Source: Neoluteolibacter marinus (lineage in GTDB: Bacteria > Verrucomicrobiota > Verrucomicrobiia > Verrucomicrobiales > Akkermansiaceae). Taken from it: DNA of 64,000 nt. The DNA lies in assembly GCF_014904755.1 (NCBI RefSeq), contig NZ_JACZFQ010000095.1:173645-237644 (forward strand). The letters run 5' to 3'. Shown one piece after another: positions 16,856 to 28,800 of the stretch (positions are counted from its first letter, which is position 1; each line of letters starts with the position of its first letter). A model generated the notes under the pieces. It did not search any database, had not been told where the DNA came from, and worked only from the letters and a program-made list of their open reading frames with translations. The position numbers and the translations under genes were made by a program.

Positions 16856-19800
16856 ATGCACCGGATCCCCTCCCCCGGAGTCCCCCAGCAACTTCGACCG
16901 GCCCTTTGTCTCCTTGCCTCTATCTCCCTCTCCCTGGCGTCGCCCACGGACCCGGTGGTGACACGCAACGCGCCCCATCTGAACCAAGGAACGGTTCATG
17001 GCAGCGTCCGGGTGATGCAAGGTTCGAACTTCACCCTGAATTCCGGACTAACGGTCGATGGGTCCCTCATCTTGCCGGGTCATCCCGAGATCAAGACCAA
17101 TGGCGGGAGCAACCTGCCGTTCGTCACCGATGGCGGGGGATCCCAGCAACCTGACCGCTATAGGCTTACCCTGAACAACGGGGTCCAACTGGGCGGCATC
17201 ACGCTCGGAACCGATGCCGAAGCCCTGCCGGAGGCACCCGTCCCCGTGCCCGGATCAGGCAATCGAACGGTTCACGTCAATCACCCGGACGACGAAGTCG
17301 GGGAGGCCGGGTCCATCCGCTCCCTGACCATCAACCATGGTGAGAGCGTCATCGCCCTCGACCCGGGACGCTACGACCGGATCACCCTGAACGGATCGAG
17401 CACTCTCGAACTCCAAGGCGGATCAGAAGCAGAGCCCGCCATCTATGAAGTCCAGCAACTGACGGTCAACGGTGGTTCACGGATCTCGGTCCACGGGCCG
17501 GTTGTGTTGCGGCTGAAGAATTCGCTGAACCTCAACGGATACATGGGTGATCCCGACCATCCCGAATGGCTGGAGCTGAGCATTTCGGGTGGCAGCTTCA
17601 ACCTCAACGGAGGAAGTGCGTATCACGGCCGCGCGGTCATCCCTTCGGGTTCCATCATCGTGAACAGTGGCTCGCTGTTGCACGGCCTCGCCTTCACCGA
17701 CCGCCTGACGCTTAACGGAGATGGCGTGATCGATTGCGAACCCAGCGGCGCCGCTCCGAACCAAGCTCCTATTGCGAATGGCTCCGAGGTCACCACTCCT
17801 GTCGGCGCACCGATCGAGGTCCCGCTCCAGGCCAGTGATCCCGAAGACCAACCGTTGGTCTATCAGATCATCAGTCCGCCGCAGCACGGCACCCTGTCGA
17901 CGGCCGGGCCGATGGTGACCTATACCCCCGACCTTGGCTTTTCCGGTACGGATATCTTTTATTTCAAGGTCTCCGACGGGCTCGCGGAATCCGAAGCGGC
18001 AGCCGTGCTCATCCACGTGTTCCAGCCCAACCGCCCGCCGGTGGCCGACGACCTCGTGGTGGTGCTGAACCAGGGAGAAATCGACACCCCCTTGACCTTG
18101 TCCGCGGTGGATCCGGACGGCGACCCGGTCACCTACGAGATTCTCGCTTCACCCACCCAGGGGGTTCTCAACGGGGACCTCGCCGCGCTGACCTATTCCC
18201 ACACCGGTGAGCGGGCGAAAGACGTGGTGGCAGACGCTTTCACCTACCGGGCACTCGATCCGGATGGCCTGGCTTCCGAATCGGCCACCGTGACCTTGCT
18301 GCTTCAGCCGGTCAACCGGGCACCCCACGCGGATGCTGCCGGCGTCACGGTGATGGAAGACGGCGAGATCGCCATCTCGCTATCCGGCACCGATCCCGAC
18401 GGCGATCTGCTCCAGGTTGAGATCGTTCCCGACCCGGAGGATCCCGCGGGGATCCCCGGTCCCCGATACGGCAGTCTGTCAGGCGACTTGCCAGATCTCA
18501 CCTACCGGCCGGCGCCGGACTTCAACGGCGTCGACGTGTTTCACTACACGGTCAGCGACGGCGCATTCACCTCTGCCCCGGCGAAAGTCACGATCACGGT
18601 CCTCGCGGTGAACGACCCGCCCACCGCCACCTCGCTGGACTTGGTCGTGGAGGAAGAAGGCTCCCTTGACTTCTCCCTTTCAGCCGACGACCCGGACGGT
18701 GATCCCCTGGCCTTTGAGGTGAACTTGCCGGACGACTTCCCCGGGCAACTTTCGGGAGAAGCACCGACTCTCCGGTTCTCGCCGGACACCGACTTCAACG
18801 GAGTCGCGGCGTTCACCTTCTCGGTCTTGGACAGTTCCGGCTCAAGCGCATCGGGACAGGTGCGGATCACGGTGACACCTGTCAACGATCCTCCCACGGT
18901 GGTTTCCGCCGACGGCCTCACGCAGGAAGACGAATCCATCCCGATCACCTTGGCGGCAAGCGACCCTGACGGCGATGTGCTGGAATACACCTTGTCCCTT
19001 CCCGGAGACTTCCCGGGACAACTCGAGGGCGACGCACCGGAGTTGATCTTTCACCCGGCGGCAAACTACCACGGAACGGCGTATTTCGAATTCACGGCCA
19101 TCGACCCGGACGGCTTGGAATCGACGGCCGCGGTGAACCTGACCGTGACTCCGGTCAACGACATCCCGGTCGCGGCGGCAGCGCGAGGAACGACGCACCA
19201 GGGAGAACCAGTCACCATACCGCTCACCGCGCAGGATATCGACGGGGATCCACTCACTTTTGCCCTTCATGACACCCCGGTCGGAGGCACGGTCGTCATC
19301 AACGGATCGACCGCCATCTATCAGCCGGAGCCGGCGTTTTCCGGAATAGGACGCTTCAATTTCACCGCCAACGACGGCGCGGCGACCTCAGCGCCCGCCG
19401 AGATCGTGGTGGAAGTCGATGGCGATCCCGTCATCCAGATCCTCTCCCCGCTCCCGGGTGCGGTGTTCAAAAATGGCGAACCGATCGAAGTTGTGATCGA
19501 AGCGAGCGATCCGGAAGGCCGGTTGGCCGCCATCGAACTGGCAGTGGACGGGGTGAGGGTCACTGGCGGCGCCGACGGACGGTTCGTGCACGACTTGGGC
19601 GAACTGGAACCCGGTGACCATACGATCATTGCCTCCGCGATCGACACCAACGGCCGGACGACCCTCACGGCCCCGGTTCAGATCACCGTGACAGCGGAGA
19701 ACCAGGCCCCGGTGGTCTTCGCGGGATCCGACCGTACCTTCAGCTCCGGTGCCCCGGGACCGAATCTCCTGGTGAACGGCGGCAACGAAGAACCACTCGA

Positions 19801-22800
19801 TGGCGACCTCATCCCGGGCTGGACCTCGGACGATGGCTCGGTTTGGGGCCAAGGGGTCCCGCAATCGAGGTTGCGGCTCGGCAGCTATGGAGTCCAGACC
19901 CCGCTCTATCCCGCCGCGGACGAGGGGACCTACTTCTTCCACGTTGTCTCCAATACCCAGGCGGAGCTTTGGCAGGACGTCGCCCTTGATTCCATGTCCG
20001 AGGTCATCGCAACCGGTTCGGCACGACTGACCTTCGAAGCACTCGCAAGGACCTTCCAGAGGACCGAGCTGCTCTACAGCGACTACACCGGTCATCCCTC
20101 CGCCTACTTCCCGACCGGTGAGCTCGATCGTCCTTCGGCGGCGGTGGAGTTCTGGAACGATACCACCGGCGAGATGTTGTCCCGGCATCTCATCGACCGG
20201 GCCCCGGTGCATGACCAATGGGGGAAACTCGCCGGATCCATGACCGTGCCGATCGGCGCAACCCGGGCACGGGTCTGGTTGATCGCAACATTGCTCGACC
20301 CATCGACCACCGACTCCCAGGAGAAAAACGACGCGATGTTCGACGCTGTTTCACTTCGCTTCATCGCACCGGGCGAGGACTTTCTCAACGGCACCGTGAC
20401 CGACGACGGGCAGCCAAGCGATGAATCGATCACGGTGAACTGGACCCAGATCTCCGGGCCTCCGGCGGAGATCGGAGATAACTCGAGACCCACCACACCG
20501 GTCCGGCTCGCCGTGCCAGGGGCCTACGAGTTCCAGTTGGAGGCAAGCGACGGCGAAAAGTCTTCGGCGGATACCGTTGCGGTGACACTGCTGCCGGGCA
20601 GCACCAACCAGATCCCGTCCCTCGATGCCGGCGACGACCTTCAGGTCGAGTACTCAAGCAGCCCCATCCCGCTGTCGGCGATGTTGGTCGATGATTCGCC
20701 GGACATCACGCTGGAGTGGAGCCAGTTGTCCGGACCGGGCCGGGTCTCACTCTCCGACCCCTTCGCCGCTGAAACCAAAGTATCGGTGCCAGGTCCCGGC
20801 ACCTATGTGCTGCACCTGAAAGCCTATGACGGGGAGTGGACGGTCGAAGATCGCCTTACCCTCGTGGTAACCACCCGGACGGAACGACCTCCCCTGGATC
20901 TCGCGATCGTGATCGATCACTCCGGTTCGATGTGGGCTCTGAAATCCGAATCGGATCCGAGCACACCGATTTACAAGGCCCGCCAGGCCGCACGCCGCCT
21001 CATCAGCACGCTGGACCCGGCGAAGGATCGCGTCGCCGTGAGAAGGATGCGCGGTGAATTCCTGCCCATCACTTCAGATCTGAATCTCGCGGCGGAGAAG
21101 TTGGTTCAGCCGCAGGGCGAACCTGGAACCTATGGGAGTTTCCAACCGTCCAACATCGACAAGGGCATCCAGGGAGCCCTCGATCACTTGCTCGCCAATC
21201 CACGGGAGACACCCGCTGACCGGGCGATCGTGCTCTTCGGCGACGGTGCCGGACCCTACGCCGACATTGCCGCGCGGGAGGCCCGGGAAGCAGGAGTGCG
21301 GGTGGTGGTGATCGCATTCTCAAACGGGATCGATCCGATCGACTCCGTGAACATGGAACTCCAGGCGACCGTGCCGGCGGATTTCCTCGCCGCCCAATCG
21401 CTCCCACAGACAGAAGTCTTGCTCGCTTCGCTCCAACGCACCCTTTCCCTCGATGTCAACCGCCCCCCGGTCGTCAACGCAGGCAACGGCATGTGGCTGC
21501 CGGACCTCAATGAGCAGTTGATCCTGCGAGGCTCCTATCAGGACGACGGCTTGCCCTGGGATTCCCAATCTTCCGTCCGCTGGGAGCAGGTCGCCGGATC
21601 CGGGATTGCCACGATCAGTGACGATTCGATCCTGACCCCGCGGGTCACCTTCGACACCGCCGGCGAGTATCGCCTGAAACTCACGGTCAGCGACGGGGAG
21701 TCCAGTTCCTCCGACATTGTGACCGTTCGGGTTGCTGTCCCGTGTGAATTCCCCGGCCCGGCCGGACTCACCGCCTGGTGGCCCTTCGACGGCAACCTCC
21801 GCGACGCGGCGGGGGATCACCACCTGACCCGTTACGGCTACTGGGAATCGCCACGCTTCACCGAGGGTCCGATCCGCGATGCCGTCCAGATTCTCGACGG
21901 TGGCGACATCCTCGACGGAGGTCTCACCGGCGACCTCGGGCTCAACTCGGAGGCCGGCTTCTCCATCGAGTTCCGCATGCGGGCGCGGGGCGACCGGGCG
22001 AGTTATATCTTCGCCTTCGTTGATCCGGCCACCGGATTTCCCGGGAAAGCTCTCACCTGGGGTTCTCCCAACCTGAACCCGAGCTACACCGCACGCCATC
22101 TCTACTTGCAGTCGCCGCCTGCCTCCACCCCTACCAGCACCTATGGCTCGGCCCGGATCACGGAAAGCTCGCAACCCCTGGCACTCGACGTCTGGCACCA
22201 CGTGGTGGTGACCCACGACCGCGGGAACAACCAGACCTGGGCCTACATCGACGGAGTCGGCAGGAAGATCTTCACCTCGCCGATCGGCCCCTACTTCGAG
22301 ACGGATGACCAGTTTTCGATCGGCGGGCTGATTCCAACTGTCAAGGGCCTGAACACCTATGTCACCAACGACCCGCTCCGGCGTTTCGACGGCGACCTCG
22401 ACGACCTTGCGTTCTACTCGCGCCCCCTTTCCGACAACGAGGTTCTCCGCCTCTTTGAATCCGCGCCCCACGGCAAATGTCCGCCGACCTTGAACCAAGC
22501 CCCCGTGGTGGATGCCGGGAGCCCGGTCCGCTCCGATGATCTCTCAGCGCCGGTCGAGCTCGATGGCTTCGTCTCCGACGACTCCAGCAACCTGCAGATC
22601 CAATGGAGCATGCTGTCAGGTCCGGGAGCGGTCACCTTTGGAAACCCACAGGCAGCCCGGACCTCGGCCACTTTCGGATCCCCCGGCATCTACACCCTCC
22701 AGCTCGAGGCCTTCGATGGCGACGCCACGGGTCGAGACACGGTCCAGGTGCATGTGGGGCTGGAGACCACCCTTCCCGCGTTCACCGGGCTGGTGTCCTG

Positions 22801-25800
22801 GATTTCAGGCAATCACCACACCGATGACCTGACTGCAAACCGGCAAGGAGTATGGAGCGGCACCGAGGCCTATGCACCCGTCGAGGTCGGGGATGGCTTC
22901 CAGTTCGGGGATGGGAATTCCTACGTCCGGTTCCTTCCCCCGGCACAGACCTCCGTCTCGTCGACCGGCGGATTCACCATCGAGGCCTGGCTTCAGGTTC
23001 CGACATCCACCACCGGCACCTACAATTCCACGATCCTCGCCCTGGAAAACATTCAGGGAACGCGGGTTCAGCGCGTTGAGCTGACTCGAGTGGGAAGCGA
23101 TCCGGTAATTTTCTGGTCACTCACCAATCAAGCGGGGGGATCCACCTACGGTTTCTATTCCAACCGCTATCCGTCTACCGCGGCACTGCCCTTGGACCAA
23201 CCGGTCCACGTGGCCTTGACCTGGGATCCGACCGACACGAAAGCCCGGATTTACCTCAACGGGGTTCTTAACAAGGAGCAATTGCTTTCGAACAACCCTG
23301 CTGCCCACTTCGACAAGGAGCTCTTCATCGGCGGTTACCCCGGTGACGCGCGGATCTTCCCGGGCCGGATCGACGAACTTTCTTTCTATCAACGAACCCT
23401 CACTCCAGCGGAAATCCTGGCCATCGCCGAAGCCGGCGCAGCAGGCAAATTCCCCGCCGCGTCCGCCGGCGACCCGCGGGTGGACGCCGGAGCGGATGCG
23501 ACCCTCGCCCCGGGCGAGAGCCACACCTTCACGCCGCAGATCCTCCTCGGGGACTTTGACGCCGCATCGGTGAACTATTCCTGGAGCATCGTGTCCGGCC
23601 CCGGGGGAGTTGCCTTTGACAACGCGGCATTGGTCCAGGCCACCGCCACCTTTCCCGAAGCCGGACGCTATTTCCTCCAGCTCACGGTCAGCGACGGAAC
23701 ACTCACCGTTTCCGACACGCTGCGTGTCGAAGTGGTCGCCCCGGTCAACCAGGCACCTGCCTTGAGCTTGCCGGCCTCCCTGAGCCTCCAGATCCCCCAA
23801 GGCAGCATCGATCTTGATCCATCCGCCTCCGACGACGGACTCCCGACCGGCATCCTCAACGGCCGCTGGGTCCAACTCGGTGGTCCGGCCACCGTCTCAT
23901 TCGCAGCGCAGCAGGGCTTCGCGACCCGGGCCACGTTCCCGGCAGCAGGCAGCTACAGCATCCTCTTCGAGGCCTCCGACGGACAACTCACCACGACCCG
24001 GGAGATCGACGTCACCGTCTTGCCCGAACCCTCGCCCAACCAGGCTCCCGTCATTTCCGCAGGCGATGACCAAGCTGCAGCCGATGCCATCTTCGACCTG
24101 ACAGGATCTGCCACGGACGATGGCAAGCCTGGAGTCCAAGCCCTCGCCTATCGCTGGAATCTCGCCAGCGGGCCGGGCCCGGTCGACTTCGCCGATGCCA
24201 CCTCAGCGAACACCTCGGCCTCGGTATCCCGCAGTGGCACCTACCGACTCCGCCTCAGCGTGAGTGACGGCGAACTCAGCGGCAGCGACGAGCTGACCAT
24301 CGTGGTGCCGGACTCGGCCCCCGCCCTTCCGAACCGCGCTCCAACAGTCGCACTTCCAGCCGGACGAAGCATCCAACAGCCCGCCTCCACGGCCACCTTT
24401 GTCGCGACGGTCTCCGACGACGGCCGTACGTCCGGTCCGCTCTCCTTCACCTGGCAACAGATCGATGGCCCGGCCACTGCCACGATCGCCACGGCAGCCG
24501 AGGCAAGCACCCTGATCTCCGCGAACACGGCCGGCAGCTACCTCTTCGAACTCGTCGTTTCCGACGGCGAGCTTTCAACCAGCGCGCGGACCAGTCTCGT
24601 CGTCATGCCCCCCGGAAATGTCGCCCCGGTCCTGTCCATGTCGCCCGCCGCACCGGCCAGGCCGCTCGAAACGGTGACCCTGTCCGCAACGGCCAGCGAC
24701 GATGGCCTGCCGGCAAACAGCCTGACCTACGAATGGATCCAGCTCTCAGGTCCGGAGATCGCTTTCATCGCCGATCCCCTCGCCCTGGAAACCGAGGTCA
24801 CCTTCGGTTCCGGCGGCTCGTATCTCTTCCAACTCACAGCCTCCGATGGAGCACTCAGCACCCGTGCCACCGTCGCTTGGAATGTCATCGGCGTCCCGGA
24901 TATCCGCATCGTCAGCCCGGACAACGGCACCCAGGTCACCGACCGCAGCCTGCTGAACCTCCAGGCCCGTGCCGTGATCGACGGCGGCCGCATCACGGCG
25001 GTCCGGTTCGAGGAAGGCGGCACCCCGATTGGCTCGGCAACCCGCAGCAGCGGCACCAACGACTGGCTCCTGAAGCTGCCGCCGCTCGCGATCGGCACCC
25101 ACAGCGTCACCGCCGTGGCGATCTCCTCCGATGGCCAGACCGCGACTTCGCCACCCCTGAGCTTCGAGATCGTCGATTTCGAGGAACAAGCCCTCACGCT
25201 CGACATCGTGTCGCCCTTTGAAGGCGACGCCATCACGGCTCCCACTCCGATCATTGGCAGCGCCTACTCGACCCGCCTCGAAGCCTGGTCGTTGAGCGTT
25301 ACTCCGTTGGTTGCGGAGGAAGAGCCACTCCCGGCGCCGACCTGGATCGCGGGCGGCAACCACGCGGTTCTCGACGACGAGCTTGGCATCTTCGATCCGA
25401 CCTTGCTGCAGAACGGCACCTATCAGCTCACCCTTTCCGGCACCACCACCGCCGGAACCGCGGCCAGCTACTCGATCCCGGTGCGGGTCGAAGGCAACAT
25501 GAAGATCGGCCACTTCTCCCTGGCCTTCGAGGACCTCTCCATCCCCCTCACCGGCATTCCTCTCAGTGTCACCCGGACCTACGATAGCCGCGACCCGCGC
25601 GGAGGGGACTTCGGCCCGGCATGGAATGTCGGCCTGAAATCGATCCGCATCCGCAAGGCCGGCCGCATCGGCTACGGCTGGGAACAAGACCAGACGATCT
25701 CCGCCATCGTCCCCGTCTACACCGTCAGCCCGACCACCCGCAAGCGCGTGATGATTTCCTTCCCCGACGGCCGCACCGAAACCTTCGAGCCGGTCTTCCG

Positions 25801-28800
25801 TGCCCGCACGCCGGTGTCGGAAAATCACCCGAATGTTCAGAAGTTCGCCGAGATCTCCGAAGGCACCCTTGAATTCAAGGCGGTCGACGGTTCTTCGGGA
25901 ACGCTCGAGATCGTCGGCGACTCATCGGTGATCTGGAACGGCCCCATCCCCGGCCGGGGCACGGTCATCGACATCACCTTCAATCCAGCCGACCCCGGCC
26001 GCTTCCGCTACACCGAGCCCGAGGGCACCAGCTACGTGATCGACGAAAAGCTGGGTCTGCTTTCGATCTCGGAGCCGAACGGCAACAGCCTCACCATAAA
26101 CTCCCAGGGTGTTTTCCACTCGAACGGCGAGAACATCCTCTTCACCCGCGACCCCGCCGGCCGCATCACCGCGGTCACCGACCCCGCCGGCGAGCAGATC
26201 CTCTACGGCTATGACACCCATGGCCGCCTGCACACCGTGACCGACCGTGTCGGCGAGGTGACGACCTATCTCTATGAGAACGCCGGCTTCCCCCACTACC
26301 TCACCTCGATCCTCGATCCCCGCGGCATCCCGGCGATCCGCTCCGAGTATGACGAGGACGGCCGACTCATTTCCCAGATGGACGCCGCCGGGCAGACCAT
26401 CGAGTTCGAGCACGACCTGGCGGACAACCGCGAGATCATCCGCGACCGCCTCGGCCACACCACCGTCCACGAGTACGACGACCACGGGAACGTCGTCCGC
26501 ACCACGGATGCGCTCGGGGGGATCACCCGCTACAGCTACGACGACCACGATAATGAGGTCACCGTCACCACCCCGCTCGGCCTGACCACCAGCCGGAGCT
26601 ACGACGCCCGCGACAACCTGCTCACCGAGACCGATCCCGCCGGTCACGTCACACGCTATACCTACGACTCCGACAAGCGACCGCTCACCATTTCCGATGC
26701 ACTCGGCCAGACCACCACGCTGGGCTACAGCTATCCCGGGAACCTGACCGCCATGGCCGACCCGGCCGGGACGACGACACGCTTCAGCTACGATGCGGCC
26801 GGCAACCTCCGCACGCTCACCGATGCCATTGGCACCACCACGACTTCCACCCACGACGCCAAGGGCAATGAACGGAGCACCGTGGTGACCGACTCGGACG
26901 GCAACCTGCTTCGCTCCGAAAGCCACGATTATGACGCCAACGGCAACCGGCTGAGCACCACCTTGCACACCGGCACGGGCGATCTGGTCACGTCCTTCGA
27001 ATACGACGAGGAGAACCGGATCACCCTCACCACCTATCCCGACGGATCGACTTCCGGAACCGTCTACAACGCGATCGGCAAGACATGGAAGACCATCGAC
27101 GCCGCCGGCCGCGAAACGGTGATGAGCTACGATGAGCGCGGCAACCAGGTCCGCACCGACTTCCCGGACGGCACGTTCACCACCAGCACCTACGACGTCG
27201 AAGGCCGCATGACCGCCACCACCGACGCCGCCGGCATCACCACTTACACCCTCCATGATGCCCTCGGCCGCAGCATCGCCACCATCTTGCCCGATGAAAC
27301 GATGCCCGCCAGCGTGCTGAGCGAGGTCGCCGACATCGCCAGCGCGCCTGAACTCGCCGACAACCCGCGCAGCACCACCACCTACGACGCCGATGGTCGC
27401 GTGACTGCCACCACCGACGCGTTAGGAAACACGACCTCCTTCGAATACGATGCCGCCGGTCGCCGCACGGCCGTCATCGACGCGCTCGGCCATCGGACCG
27501 AGTTCTCCTTCGACGCCGCCGGCCGACAAGCTGCGACCACCGATGCCCTCGGCCACACGACGGGCTTCACCTACGACACGGCGGGACGCTTGACCCGAAC
27601 CACCTTACACGACGGAACGTTCAGCAGCACCACTTACGACCCCCTGGGACGCCGCATCTCCACCACCGATCCCGCCGGCGAGATCACACGTTTTGAGTAT
27701 GATCCACAAGGCCGTCTCGTCGCCGTGATCGATGCCGAAGGCGGCCGCACGGAATATGAATACGACAGCCGCGGCCTGCAGACCGTCCAACGCGATGCCC
27801 TCGGCCGGGTAACCACCTACGCCTATGATGGCCTCGGACGACGCACCGCCCGCGACCTTCCCGGTGGTCAGCACGAGACCTACGACTACGACCTCCTCGG
27901 CCGTTTGACCGGGCGCACCGACTTCAATGGTCGCACCACGACCTATGACTATGATCCATTGAACGACCGGCTGCTCGCCACTGTCGCCGACCCCGCACAT
28001 CCATCCCTCGCCTTGGCCCACGCGCCGGCCCGTTTCGATTTCGAATACGACTCACTCGGCCGCCGCACTGCCGCCATGGTGAAGAATGCCAGTGGAACGA
28101 TCCTCCATCAGGACGCGTGGTCCTACGACCTACACTCGCGCCTCCTCGTCCAGGCCTCCACCACCGGAACCTTGCGTTACGCCTGGAATCCCTCGGGGAC
28201 CCTTGCAGGCGTGAAGTCCGATACCGTGGACGGCTATGACCTGTCCTTCGACTACGATGAACTGGACCGACTCGCCACGGTCCACCAAGGCCAGGAAGGC
28301 GTCGACCCAGCCTCCTACCCGATCGCCGGCTACGGCTATGACGCGGTCGGCAATCTCGTCGGCACCAGCTACATCAACCAGGTCACCCACGGCTACACCT
28401 ACGACAGTCTCAACCGGCTCACCGACCTCGCCGTCAACCGCGCGGGCACCGGCGGATTCTCCACCCCCCTCCAGGCCTACGGCTACACTCTGAATGCCGC
28501 AGGCCATCGCACCGCGATCGCCGAACTGGGCGGGCGCACCATCAGCCACACCTATGACAACCTCTACCGCCTGACCGGCGAGACCATCGCCGGCAGTACC
28601 CTCCTGCCCACCGGCCAGGTCCTCTACACCTACGACAAGGTCGGCAACCGCCTGACCCGCAGCAGCAGCGGCGGCCTCAGCGCCCTTCTGCCGTCCCAAG
28701 CCCACGCGTTCAACGCCAACGACCAGCTCGACCACCACAGCTACGACGCCAATGGCAACACCACCCTATCCGATGTGGGAACCGACAACCCCACCGGTCC